DNA from: Hygrophila difformis
Lineage: Eukaryota > Streptophyta > Magnoliopsida > Lamiales > Acanthaceae
Length of the DNA stretch: 64,000 bases
Direction of reading: 5' to 3'
NCBI GenBank assembly: GCA_030278955.1
Contig: JAOANR010000002.1
Span: 19,888,057-19,952,056 of the forward strand
Shown: positions 32,513-43,905 of the stretch, piece by piece
Numbering within the stretch: the first letter of the stretch is position 1
How the letters are laid out: every line of letters starts with the position of its first letter
Notes under the pieces: generated by a model
What the model was told of the DNA's origin: nothing
Databases searched by the model: none
Seen by the model: only the letters and a program-made list of their open reading frames with translations
Program-made: the position numbers and the translations under genes

Positions 32513-34795
32513 GATCATCTATACGGAAAATTGTCCAAATGCGACTTTTGGTTGAAGGAGATAGCATTTCTTGGACATATAGTATCCGCTGATGGAGTTT
32601 CAGTGGATCTGGCAAAAGTCTCTGCCGTAACTGAATGGGCAACTCCCAAGAGCCAAACCGAGATAAGGAGTTTCCTTGGCTTAGCCGGGTACTATGGACG
32701 GTTCGTGAAGGATTTTTCTAAAATCGCACGACCTTTGACCCAGCTACTTAAGAAGGGAGTAAAATACGTGTGGACAGAGGCTTGTGAGACAGCGTTTCAA
32801 GAGCTGAAGAAACGACTCACAACCACACCCGTATTAACACTACCATCGGAGAATGGTGACTTCGAAGTTTACAGTGATGCTTCGAAGGAAGGTTTAGGTT
32901 GTGTTTTGATGAAAGACTCGAGAGTCGTAGCGTATGCATCACGCCAACTAAAACCTCACGAGGAGAATTATCCAACACATGACCTGGAGTTGGCAGCGGT
33001 CTTTTTCGCTCTAAAGATATGGAGACATTATCTTTATGGGCGGAAGTGTCAAATGTTCACCAACCACAAAAGCTTGAAATACGTATTCACTCAGAAGGAG
33101 TTGAATTTGAGACAGCGAAGGTGGTTGGAACTTATTAAAGACTACGATTTAGAGATAGCCTACCACGAGGGGAAGGCGAATGTGGTAGCCGATGCCCTAA
33201 GTCGGAAAACCCAACAAGTGACAAACTCGTTGGTAATTCCGCCGGCATTGTAGATGGAGTTAGCAAGACTGGAGTTAGAACTTGTGCATCCGGGCAGAGT
33301 GAGTGAAACGATCAACGCCATGGTCGTAGAAACTCCAATATTGGAGGAGATTAAACTCGCCCAACCGGGCGATGCGAAACTCGAGAAGATAAGGGGGTAT
33401 ATTTCCGAAGGAAAGGCAATAGGATTTGCTGTCCATGAGGATGGAAGCATTCGTTTCAAAGGGAGATGGTGCGTGCCCCTTAAATGTGCCGAGTTGAAGC
33501 GAAGGTTGATGGAGGAAGGGCACAACACGCCATATTCAGTGCATCCCGGAGGCGACAAACTTTACAAAGATCTGAAGAAGATCTATTGGTGGCCGGGAAT
33601 GAAGAAGGAAGTGGCAGACTTCGTGGCGAAATGTCTCACCTGCCAAAAGGTTAAGGCAGTGCGACATAAACCCTTAGGATTGATGCAACCACTAGAGATT
33701 CCAAGTTGGAAGTGGGATAGCATCTCGATGGACTTTGTCTCGGGATTACCCCGATCACCTAAAGGCATGAACAAGATTTGGGTGATTGTGGATAGGCTAA
33801 TGAAGACAGCCATATTTATCCCGATGAAGGACACGTGGACTATGGACCAATTGGCCCGAGCCTACATTGATAATGTGGTACGACGACATGGAGTACCACA
33901 TGACATCATTTCCGATAGAGACAGTAGATTTGTCTCTCACTTTTGGACGGAGTTACAAAAGGCTCTCGGTACTCAAATCAAAATGAGCACCGCATTCCAC
34001 CCAATGACGGATGGTCAAACCGAGAGAACAATCCAAACACTAGAAGACATGCTGAGAGCATGCGTGTTGGAATTTAAGGGAAATTGGGAATCTCATTTAC
34101 CCTTAATCGAATTTTCTTATAATAATAGCTATCATGCTAGCATTGGCATGGCACCTTTCGAGGCGTTGTATGGACGAAAGTGCCGAAGTCCGTTGAGCTG
34201 GGAAGAAAACGATAAGTCCGTGGTGGTGGGACCACAACTTATCGAAGACATGGCTCAACAAATCAAGGTGATTCAAGGAAAAATGAAAGCCGCACAAGAC
34301 CGTCAAAAGAGTTATGCCGACGTGAGAAGACGAGACCTAGAGCTTCAAGTGGGAGATAGGGTCATGCTAAAGATATCACCCATGAAGGGGGTGATGCGCT
34401 TTGGCAAACGAGGAAAGTTAAGTCCTCGATATATAGGACCTTACGAAATTCTAGAACGAGTCAGAACTCTAGCCTACCGATTGGCTTTACCGCCACAATT
34501 AAATTGAGTTCATAATGTCTTCCATGTCTCACAACTAAAGAAGTATGTGCCGGACCCGACACATGTACTTCAACCGGAGATAATTGAGCTCGATGAAGAT
34601 TTGACTTATGAAGAAGTCCCAGTGCGTATTCTCGACACTAAGGAACGAGTAACGAGGAACAAAACTATCAAAATGATCAAGGTTCTTTGGTCGAACCACG
34701 AAAGTGAGACGGCAACTTGGGAAGTAGAATCGGACATGAGAGAACGCTACCCGACATTGTTCCAAACCGACACCGACACAGTTATGGGGACATAA
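32513..34795 (+). pseudogene. pol: E2 pol: RT C-terminus, RNase H, integrase, chromodomain
   Basis: One frame from about 32513 to 34795, interrupted by TAG at 33251 and TGA at 34505. It begins within RT, after the missing YxDD active site, at [13 protein letters not shown], then [19 protein letters not shown]. RNase [34 protein letters not shown] and [13 protein letters not shown]. Integrase: zinc-binding H..H..C..C ending CLTCQKVK, catalytic Asp in SMDFVSGLP, Asp in ISDRDSRFVSHFW and Glu in DGQTERTIQTLED, and the GPYEILERV module. Chromodomain at the C-terminus: VPVRILDTKERVTRNKTI and KVLWSNHESETATWE, which places it with Tekay/Del chromoviruses (targeting to heterochromatin marks). Protease and catalytic RT residues are absent, so it is enzymatically defective apart from possible RNase H or integrase activity. 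Confidence 0.93.
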
Positions 34796-35004
34796 CTGCA
34801 ATCTTAAGGGGGAGAGGATGTCATACCACCTATTTTTCGTGCATTTTTGTAAACTTTTGAACTACGTTATGGCTTGATCCCTTCACCGGGTACGTAGGCA
34901 GCTTAGAAGTTTTAATTCTAAGTTCAGTCACAAAATAATAAAACAAAAAAAAGACCTTAGCACGAGAAAAGCCGAAACACAACTTCGAGGACGAAGTTGA
35001 TTCT

Positions 35005-35018
35005 TAAGAAGGGTAGAC
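35005..35018 (+). other. E2 polypurine tract
   Basis: TAAGAAGGGTAGAC directly before the 3' LTR. A second G-rich tract, CTTAAGGGGGAGAGGATG (34804-34821), follows pol and resembles an older LTR junction. Confidence 0.75.
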
Positions 35019-37563
35019 TGTAATACCCGAGAATTTTCCAACATAAAACACAACAATAATTAAATAAATAAACAATAAATAAAATAAATACCATAAATAT
35101 ATAAATATAACGAATAAATTCAATAAATACAATAAATAAATAAATAAGTAAATACATTAAATAAATAAATATAGACAAAATGAGAAATGAAAGTAATTAA
35201 AAAGATTAATTTAAACAAAAGAAATTAAATAAAGTTAAATAAAGTCGTTACACGGGAACCCGATATTAATGAACTCGGGAATTCGAGCCAAAACGTAATG
35301 TTAGATCCGAAGGAAATGACGACACGAGATAGGAACCCGAAGAGAGCCCGGAAATCGGAATCCGAGAGCATATAGGGATAGAAACCCGAAAGAGAGGAGG
35401 AAAAGCACGACGGATCGCATGACCCGCCCGGACCGAAGTCCAGGCGTGAGCCGCGCGCTGGCCGCGCGGTAAAGGGGGAAAAGGCGCGCCAACCCCGCGC
35501 CAGCAGACAGATTCGCCCGTTGCGTGAATCTCTCGCCCGAACGCGGATTTTTCGACTTCGGTTGAACATCTTTCGACTCAAGACCCTTAGGGTCAGATCT
35601 TGGACGCCCTAGGTCTTAGCTATCTATAAATAAACCCCCTTGGAAGCCCCGAACACTTTTACAAAACCTACAACTCTCTCTATACATTCGAAACCCTAAT
35701 TCCGGAGTCGTCGGAGGCACGAAACCAAGGCGAATACTGGTTGGACGAAAATTCTGAGATCTCCAGCGTCGTGGTAAGTTTCGATCCAATCCTTGTTCAA
35801 TATACGATTCGAAAATGAATCCTAATCTTCTCCTTTTCCCTTCTACACCTCGAATTGGATCTAGAGCGTAGAACCCGACGAACGGAGAGGAGAAACGGTG
35901 GACTGGAAGCCACGCCTTTGAAATAGACGATCCCGGACGTTCACAACTCTGTAAGTTAATACTTACATGGTTTTGGGAGTAACTAAAACATTCAAACCTA
36001 AAAGCTTAATCGAATCTTGCGAAAATCTGTCATTGAATGTTTTCTACCGGCGCAACAGTTTTGATGAATTTTTCTGAACCTTAAAACGACTTCAAACGGA
36101 AAAACTTAAAACACAAAAAACGTTCCTAAGGCTTAGATCTATCTACTGTAAAAGTTTCAGAATTTTTAGAGATGAATTGATATCTGAAAACCAACCGAAA
36201 CCGAACTGCTTGAGATTAGATCTTGAAATTCTTGACAGAACTTAGGTCCGATCTTAATCACGTTTTTGACACTAGTTCTAGACCGATTTAGATCTTTGGC
36301 CGAACAGGAAAGTTGTAGATAAATGTCTTAAAAAGGTCTCTGTAAAATTTCATTAAATTTGGAGTTGATTTGATATGTTAGATCTTGATAATCTTGAACT
36401 GCTGTATACGAATTTCGGACAGATTTAGGTTGTGACGAAAATTGATGATTTTGACCTATTTCGGTAACTCGGATTGAAAAATTTAAAACACGAACGTTGT
36501 TCATCTCGATGTTTCTGATTCAGTGGTGAAAGTTCAGTATTTTTGGAATTAAACTCGATTTTTACTGAATTTTAGAGTAAACTGTGGTTGACCGAGTCGA
36601 ATCTTGAAATCTTGTTGAAACGGTGAAACTAGCCTTTAAGGTTGAAACGAGTAGAAGACTCTTTGAAATAATGATATGAAATCTAGAAATTAGGGAAATC
36701 CCCTTGACGAACTTGATCGTTAAAATTAGGGGGTGAGTGCTCTGCAGGGTGCCCTCCTAACAATTCACTTCGTGCCTATATGGACGATGGTGACCCCGCG
36801 CGAAATATTGAGATATGTTGCCAAAACGGCATGAGATATATGGCCTACACTCTCGTGAATGTCCTTATGGGTTTCTCGAGGCTCCGGAGTGGTACTGGGT
36901 ATGGCAGATACGGCTGCGGCCGCCGGTTTCCGGCTAAATTGACGAGATTGCGATGCAATCGTGGAATACTTGCTATATTGTTCTTGGGAGTAATGGGGAT
37001 AGTTAAAGATTTTAAATTGTTGTTCTTTCAATTATTAAACGCTTTATTTAAATTACTTATGGCTTCATCTAAATTATTTATGGATATTATCATGCTTTTA
37101 TGAGATATTAAATTAATGGCTTTTAAACCCTACGATCATGCATGTGTTAACTTACTCAGCAAGTTGTGCTGACCAAACCATTCTATTTTCCTTTTTCCTT
37201 ACAGAGTATGTGGAATGATCATGAGTACGTTCATGCATGGGGGAACCATATTTTTGGCAAACTTTATTATTTAAATTCTTGCATTAGACATTAGAATAAA
37301 CGGGCCTGTTTAACCCGTGTTTTGACCATGTTGGTCGTATTTATATTTCCGCTGCAATATTATACTTAAATACTTTTCCCGCTGCGCTATGATATTATTA
37401 TTTTCGAGATTATATTGTATGGGCTGTTTTGAATGCTTTAAATGTTTTAAATACTGCAATACCTAGCCTTGCATCCCTTTAGTAAGCTCGGAGAAACCGT
37501 GTCTTACTAGGGGGATGTGGCGGTGACATCCCGACCTGGGTGACCGAAAACCGGGGTGTTCCA
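35019..37563 (+). repeat. E2 3' LTR
   Basis: 2545 bp and nearly identical to 26466-28986. It carries an extra 22-24 bp near 36210 (after CTGCTTGA) flanked by short CTTGA repeats, plus scattered substitutions. Confidence 0.92.
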
Positions 37564-37568
37564 GCTAG

Positions 37569-37674
37569 CTGTCCTTTCCTTGTATAGTTTGTTGGATAAG
37601 ATCGAGGTTGGGTAATGGACTAATTTGTTCAGACATCGGTTGTGAACACATTTGCTCAAAACTAGTTCCCAACA
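37569..37674 (-). repeat. SIRE-type copia 3' LTR, proximal part
   Basis: Minus-strand LTR start TGTTGGGAACTAGTTTTG at 37674, continuing to the E2 target GCTAG. Directly upstream is the purine tract AAAAAGGGGAGAT (plus 37675-37688), as expected at the 3' end of SIRE-like elements. Confidence 0.7.
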
Positions 37675-38410
37675 ATCTCCCCTTTTTGGCAGAATGTGGG
37701 CCAGAATTGAGTTGATCAAACCGATGTCAAACAATTACATTAAAACTTATAGCAAAGTAATATCCTTGTATTACCAACCACCGAGTACATAGATTCCCAA
37801 TCAAGACAAACTATTCTAATGCTCCGTACAAAGTTTATCCTATCACACTAGGAGCATATACATCAAAACAGCACATGGCAAAAATAATAAGCATCACAAA
37901 GCAGAGTTTAATAATTAAGGCCAGTACAACAGTTCAAAAACCAGTTCATGAAAGCAGTTCAGACAGTACCAACATAACATAAAAACGTAAAGCAAAAATG
38001 AAACAGAGTTACCCTTTCAGCAGCAGCAGCAAACTTCTCTGCCCCCTCTTCCTTATAGTGCATGCCAGAGGAACCGATCAACGGTTTCATAAACTTAACT
38101 CCCCCTCTTGCGCACATTATGCTCAAAAAGAGTTGTTCAGTCAGATTCCCTAGGGGAATCTTCATCATCAAAGGCACTTTCACTTCTCGAAGCCTCATCC
38201 TCTGGATGGGTATTCTCATCCTTGTCTTCATCAGACCAAACATCAGGCAAGAGTTTGAACAACTTTTCAGCAGCTTGTGTTTGTGTTTTAACCTGCAACT
38301 CCAAAACCTTCATGCGGTTTATATGTTCAGCAAGTTGTTTACGTACCTAAAGCTTTTAAGGGGATCTCTTGTAAAGACCCCTTTTGCAACTTACTACAAT
38401 GACTCTTGAT
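37675..38410 (-). pseudogene. SIRE-type copia 3' end: env-like C-terminus and 3' untranslated region
   Basis: On the minus strand, 38400 to 38150 encodes a hydrophilic, acidic tail (VLELQVKTQTQAAEKLFKLL, then DEDKDENTHPEDEASRSES). It is similar in style to the env-like protein encoded at 48558-46583, and is followed by non-coding DNA and the polypurine tract. It is the separated 3' part of the copia element; a stop and frame changes show it is not functional. Confidence 0.5.
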
Positions 38411-38452
38411 TCTCTTCATAATTCTTAAAGAGAACTTCAAGATTGTGTTTCT

Positions 38453-39023
38453 TTTGCATACCGAAAGCGCACGGTATCAAGCTTGCAGTATTTATTTAAT
38501 TTGTCGGGATCGTTCACTAGAGAGTTATAAGATAGAAGCATTTTAATAGCACTATGAATCTTAGAACATTACTATATCCTTGGTTGTGGGTTGGTTGATG
38601 AATTTGTCTAAAATCTATTGCTGAAAATTAAAGTGCAGTAAGATGATAAAAGAAATAATATAAAGCATAATAAAAGAAAACAGTAAATCGATGAATGAGA
38701 ATGAATTCATGTTTACTGAGATAGTTCGTGAGTTTATGATTTATGTGGGACAAATAACAAGTCAAATGAAATAAGACTGATGCAAAATAAATCATGCTAT
38801 GTGATTAATAATGCGTGAGCATCAGAGAATTTGGATAACTCCTTTAATAAAATTTGCTAAATCCTTTATGTCTTTGATCACTTTCCCAAGACGAGTACTT
38901 GTGATCTAGTGTCATAACATTAAAGTGCAGTAAAATGATAAAAGAAGTAACAGAAAGCTTATTAAATCGATGAATGAGAATGAATTCATGTTTATTATGA
39001 TAGTTTGTGAGTTTATGATTGAT
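38453..39023 (-). repeat. Possible gypsy (Athila-like) LTR fragment
   Basis: Begins with the hairpin TACCGAAAGCGCACGGTA and GTCGGGATCGTTCACTAGAG, which parallels the hairpin and GGGTCGTCTCCTCAGGGATTG near the LTR ends at 49038 and 54571. It contains a direct repeat of about 105 bp (38627-38740, 38919-39020). Its right side abuts the E3 LTR. Confidence 0.35.
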
Positions 39024-41511
39024 TGTAACACCCCGATTTTGATAACCCAGGCCGGGATGCCACCGCCACACCTCCGTAGCAAGACACGGATCCTCCGAGC
39101 TTGCTAAAGAGATGCAAGGCTATGGGTATTGAAAAGAGTTTTAAATACACGTCCGGAATTACTTAAAAATAATAATGTAACATCATCCACACATGACAAT
39201 AATAATAATTTTGCAGCGGAATTTTAAAGATAGGGCCGACATGGCCAAAACTCGGGTTAAACAGGCCCGATATGCATGTTTAATAAAACGATAAAATAAT
39301 GTTTAAAAGGTGTCCCCCAAATGCACATGCTTATGCATTTTCGTCATACTCTGAAAAGAAAAGGGAAAAACATCAACTTTATCAGTATTATAAAATACTG
39401 AGTAAATCAATCCTAACATAGCAATAAAGGGGTTTAATTTAATACTTAAGATTATACTCCTAATCATACATGCAAAACATTTCATTTACCAATTTAAAAA
39501 TAAGAATTTAACTTGCATACTTGAAAGACACATTTAATTCCATAAATAATAATTTAAGCATGGGTATAAATTTAAAACATAATTTAAATGCATGAATAAT
39601 GACATAAATAAATAAAGAAATAAATAAAAAGGACTAAGTCTTTTAATTTCTCCCGTTACGCCACCATCTCAACAATATTTAGTTTAGCCGGCAATCCGGC
39701 AACCGCAGCCAATTTCGTAAGTTTTCGTTTAGCCGGTAGCCCGGCGGCCGCAGCCTATCTGCCATACCCAGTACCAGTCCGGAGCCTCGGGAAACCCATA
39801 CGGATTCTCCCGAGAGTGTAGGCCCAAAATACATTGCCGTTTTGGCATAGTTTTTCATTCGAACTTCTCTTGTCCATTATAGGCACGCAGAGGAAAGGCT
39901 AGAGGGGCACCCTGCAGAGCACTCACCCCTACCTATATAACCGATATGGTTTCAACTTAGTGTAACAGGATTTTCAAAATTTTAGTTTTATCATATAACA
40001 AGGTTTCGATCGTTTGTTTAAAAATTTCAAAATCTCACAAATTAAAACTGTTCGTTGTCACAGTTTACGCTTTTTTAGTTTAAAATTCAATACAAAAGCG
40101 ATTGATCTGAAATTTTCACAGTATATCAAGAACATCCTAACGAACAACTTTTATGTTTTGAGTTTTTCGAAATAAAGATAGGAAACATGTCAAAAATCAA
40201 GTTTTCTACCCAGACACTATGTTGTCCAGATTCAGGTTCGACACAGTTTCAATCCGATTTTTCGACTCATCAAATGGACTCCAAAAATTCTGAAATTTTG
40301 TGGACACATGCTAGACATGATTATCTACAACTTTTTTTTACATTACCAAGATTAATTTGGATTGGAAATGGTAGAAACATGCTCATCAAGTTCGATTAAA
40401 TGCACTGTCAGTATTTCGAAAATTCTTAAAAATACAGAATATGTCCGACGCGATTTGGGGTATCAAAACTCGATGAAAATCTCTGAAATATTTACATAAC
40501 ATAGCTTAAGATCTTAGGATCAAAATCCTAGTTTTGAGTTTTGCGGTTTGAACAATCGAAGTAGGAGTTTTAGTCGGATTTCAGAAAACACGCCGATTGG
40601 GGTTTTTAGGTTCGATTTTAACGTTTCGTTTCAAAACCAATGATTCGGATGTCCCTAGACCACCTGTATTTATATGAAAGGTATCGGCTTACTGTTAGTG
40701 AGTCTTTGAACATCCTAGGGTTGATTGTGTCGTCCAAAATCGCCACGAATGGATCTACGGAACACGTTCTCCTTCTCCTTTGGCCACGAACGCGTTTCCA
40801 AGTAAAAATCCGTAAGTTAGGATGATGATTATGTTTATAAACGACAAAGGAACCTAATCTAACCCTTACCAACAATCCAAGGTCGGTATCCCTTGATCTA
40901 CACGCCTCCACGATCGGGTTTGGTTGCCGGAAAGTCACCGGAAAGTCGTCGGAAGGTCGGAACTTTGTGGCTTTGGTTTTGGGAGTGTTTTGGGATGAAG
41001 AATGGGTTTGGAATAATGAAAATGAGGTAGGGATCAGTCCTCCCTCGACCTAAAAGCCTTCCCCCGGACTGAGATCGACTTTCCTTAGTCGGGGGTAGCA
41101 ATTTTCGCAAGAAATCGCTGAGATCGCGCGATTTGCAGCTTGTCTGCTGCTTGGCGCGGCCTTGGCGCGTTCCCGCGCGGAGACTGCGCGGATCCGGTCT
41201 GGACTGCGGTCCGGACCGGGTCGTGCGATCCGTCGGGTCTTCTCTCCTGTCCTTCGGGTTTCTATCCTCTTACAATTTTTGGCTCGATTTTCCGGGTCAT
41301 TCTCGGATTATGATTCCTATCTTAAATCTATTTCGACTTAATATTGATTTCGTGTTTGAAATCTTAAGTCCGTCGGTTTTGGATTTCTCGGCTTTTCATT
41401 CGTCGTCTTTTCATTCCCGTGCAATTCCGACTTTACGGTTTCTCGGAATCAAAATCCTTTCGCTCCCCGGATTAAATTCTATTTCGTATCATAAAATTTA
41501 CGGGTATTACA
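39024..41511 (-). repeat. E3 3' LTR
   Basis: 2488 bp; in element orientation TGTAATACCCGTAA ... GGGGTGTTACA. Contains two copies of the GGCTGCGG.TGCCGG/GCCGGCTAAAC module (39690-39755), GGGGTGAGTGCTCTGCAGGGTGCCCC (39904-39930) and splice-like signals (40692, 39351). Confidence 0.88.
39351..40692 (-). other. Candidate leader intron inside the E3 LTR
   Basis: In element orientation the donor is AACA|GTAAGCCG (40692) and the acceptor is a pyrimidine tract with TTTTCAG (39351), in the positions seen in E1, E2 and E5. Confidence 0.38.
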
Positions 41512-41767
41512 GTCTACCCTCCTTAAGAATCTACTTTGTCCTCGAAGTTGCGCTATATCTCCTCATGAGCTCGGAAATTGTTCGATTGCGTGATTGGAAT
41601 ATTGCGTGTTGTTGTTTGTTATTATTTGACTGAACCCAGAATTGAAATTTCCAAGTTGCCTACGTACCCCGTGAAGGGATCAAGTCAATACGTAGTTCAA
41701 AACAATTTGAATTTGTTTATTTGAAATACAAAATATTCGGACAAAAATATTCGGGTCGTTACATCCT

Positions 41768-41782
41768 CCCCCCCCCCCCCCC
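41768..41782. repeat. 15-base C run (G run in element orientation) after E3 pol
   Basis: In element orientation CTTAA, G15, AGGATGTAACGACCCG. E5 has the same with G14 (60005-60018). It looks like an expanded old polypurine tract followed by an LTR-start-like TGTAACGACCC. Confidence 0.85.
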
Positions 41783-41794
41783 TTAAGATTACAG

Positions 41795-43905
41795 TTATGT
41801 CCCCATAACTGTGGTTGCATCGTTTTGGAATAGGGTCGGGTAACGCTCCCTCATGTCTACTTGCAATTCCCATGTTGCTGTCTCGGTTTCGTGGTTAGAC
41901 CAAAGAACCTTGACCATTTTGACGGTGTTATTCCTTGTCACTCTCTCTTTGGAATCAAGAATTTGCACCGGAACTTCCTCGTAGCTCAAATCATCGTCCA
42001 ATTCAATTTCTTCCGGTTGGATTACATGGGTCGGGTTGTGCACATACTTCTTCAATTGTGATACGTGGAACACATTGTGGACACGAGCCAATTGTGGCGG
42101 TAAGGCTAGTCGGTATGCTAGATTACCGACTCTTTCTAGAATCTCATAAGGTCCTACATATCGAGGACTCAACTTTCCTCGTTTACCAAAGCGCATCACC
42201 CCCTTCATAGGTGATATCTTTAGCATGATCTTATCCCCTACTTGAAATTCTAGGTCTTGCCGTCTCACCTCGGCATAACTTTTATGCCGGTCTTTTGTGC
42301 TGCTTTCATCTTTCCTTGAATCACTTTGATTTGTTGAGTCATATCTTCTACGAGTTGTGGTCCTACCACTACTGCCTTATCATTTTCTTCCCAACTCAAC
42401 GGACTTTGGCATTTTCGACCATACAATGCCTCGAATGGTGCCATGCCGATGCTAGCATGGTAGCTATTGTTGTAGGAAAATTCAATTAAGGGTAAATGAT
42501 TTTCCCAGCTACCCTTAAACTCTAGGACACACGCTCTCAACATGTCCTCCAAAGTTTGGATTGTTCTCTCAGTTTGTCCATCCGTCATTGGGTGGAATAC
42601 GGTGCTCATTTTGATTTGAGTACCGAGAGCTTCCTGCAACTTGATCCAAAAGTGAGAGACAAATCTACTGTCTCCATCGGAGATAATGTCATGTGGTACC
42701 CCGTGTCGTCGTATCACATTGTCAATATACGCTCTTGCTAACTGGTCCATGGTCCAAGTGTCCTTCATTGGAATAAAAATGGCCGTCTGTGTTAGCCTAT
42801 AGACAATCACCCATATCTTATTCATCCCTTTAGGTGATTGCGGTAATCCCGAAACGAAATCCATCGAGATACTATCCCACTTCCAACTCGGGATTTCCAA
42901 CGGTTGCATCAATCCTAAGGGTTTTTGTCGCCCAGCTTTGACCTTTTGGCATGTGAGGCATCTCGCCAAAATTCTGCCACTTCCTTCTTCATCCTCGGCC
43001 ACCAGTAAACCTTCTTCAAATCCTTATATAATTTGTCGCCTCCAGGGTGAACCGAGTAAGGTGTGTTATGCCCCCATCAATCTTTGTCTTAGCTCCACGC
43101 ATTTTTGTGGTACGCACCACCTCCCCTTGAAACGAATGCTTCCACCATCATGGATAGCAAATCCTATCACCTTTCTATTGGCAATGCCTTCCTAAATCTT
43201 TTCCAACTTCATTCGCCCGGTTGGGCGAGTTTGATCTCGTCGAATATGGTCGATTCGACTACCATTGCATTGACCACTTCATTCACAGTGCCCGAATGCA
43301 CTAGCTCTAAGCTCAATCTCGCCAAGTCCATATACAATGCCGGCGGAATCATCAACGAATTCGCCACATGCTGGGTCTTCCGGCTTAAGGCATCAGCTAC
43401 CACGTTGGCCTTCCCTTCGTGGTAAGAAATTTCGAGATCATATTCCTTGATTAGTTCCAACCACCTCCGTTGCCTTAGATTCAACTCCTTTTGAGTGAAT
43501 ATGTATTTGAGGCTTTTGTGGCCAGTGAACATCCAACACTTTCTCCCATAGAGGTAACGTCTCCATATCTTCAGAGCGAACACGACTGCCGCCAACTCCA
43601 AGTCGTGTGTCGGGTAGTTCGCTTCATGAGGTTTCAATTGACGTGATGCATATGCAATGACTCTCGAGTCTTGCATCAAAATGCATCCTAGACCTTCCTT
43701 CGACGCGTCACTGTAAACCTCGAAATCACCATTCTCTGATGGTAGTGCTAATACGGGTGTAGTAGTGAGTCGCTTCTTCAGTTCTTGAAACGCGGACTCA
43801 CACTCACTAGTCCAGTCGTATTTCACCCCTTTCTTCAACAGCTGGGTTAATTGGCGTGCGATTTTCGAGAAGTCCTTCACAAATCGCCTATAGTACCCGG
43901 CTAAA
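41795..43905 (-). pseudogene. pol: E3 pol: RT end, RNase H, integrase, chromodomain, broken
   Basis: Minus-strand pieces in order: 43905-43209 ([18 protein letters not shown], RNase [28 protein letters not shown], ending LAQPGE at a stop); a degenerate stretch with the start of the integrase zinc region (43200-43003); 43002-42265 (CLTCQKVKAGRQKP, SMDFVSGLPQSP, ISDGDSRFVSHFW, DGQTERTIQTLED); and 42268-41795 (GPYEILERVGNLAYRL, the chromodomain VPVQILDSKERVTRNNTV, and ETATWE). The last two pieces overlap in different frames, showing an indel. The protein is close to E2 pol in sequence and order. Several frame breaks make it non-functional. Confidence 0.9.

Larger units (their letters stand above)
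26466..37563 (+). mobile_element. E2: Tekay-like chromovirus with replaced 5' interior
   Basis: An 11.1-kb complete insertion bounded by the 5-bp duplication GCTAG (26461-26465, 37564-37568), with two LTRs, a Met-tRNA primer site and a polypurine tract. The 3' interior has RT (C-terminal end only), RNase H, integrase and chromodomain in one frame with two stops. In place of gag, protease and the catalytic part of RT there is a 24-bp tandem array, a coiled-coil ORF on the plus strand with its own AATAAA, and a convergent minus-strand gene. Near-identical LTRs indicate a young insertion despite the defective pol, implying trans mobilisation. Confidence 0.9.
39024..43905 (-). mobile_element. E3: truncated Tekay-like element (pol 3' half and 3' LTR)
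   Basis: Minus-strand order: broken pol from 43905 downwards, chromodomain to 41795, a G15 purine run, the conserved CTACGT stem, a polypurine tract (41512-41525, reverse complement), then one LTR (39024-41511). The element stops abruptly inside RT at 43905; 5' LTR, gag, protease and most of RT are missing. No second LTR or target duplication is in the window, so it is a deletion derivative or recombination product. Confidence 0.85.

Noticed and set aside
32365..32592. Start of E2 pol at an ATG near 32365-32381
   Set aside because: Those codons translate the CGCG-rich breakpoint sequence; RT similarity begins only at about 32513, so the ATG is accidental.
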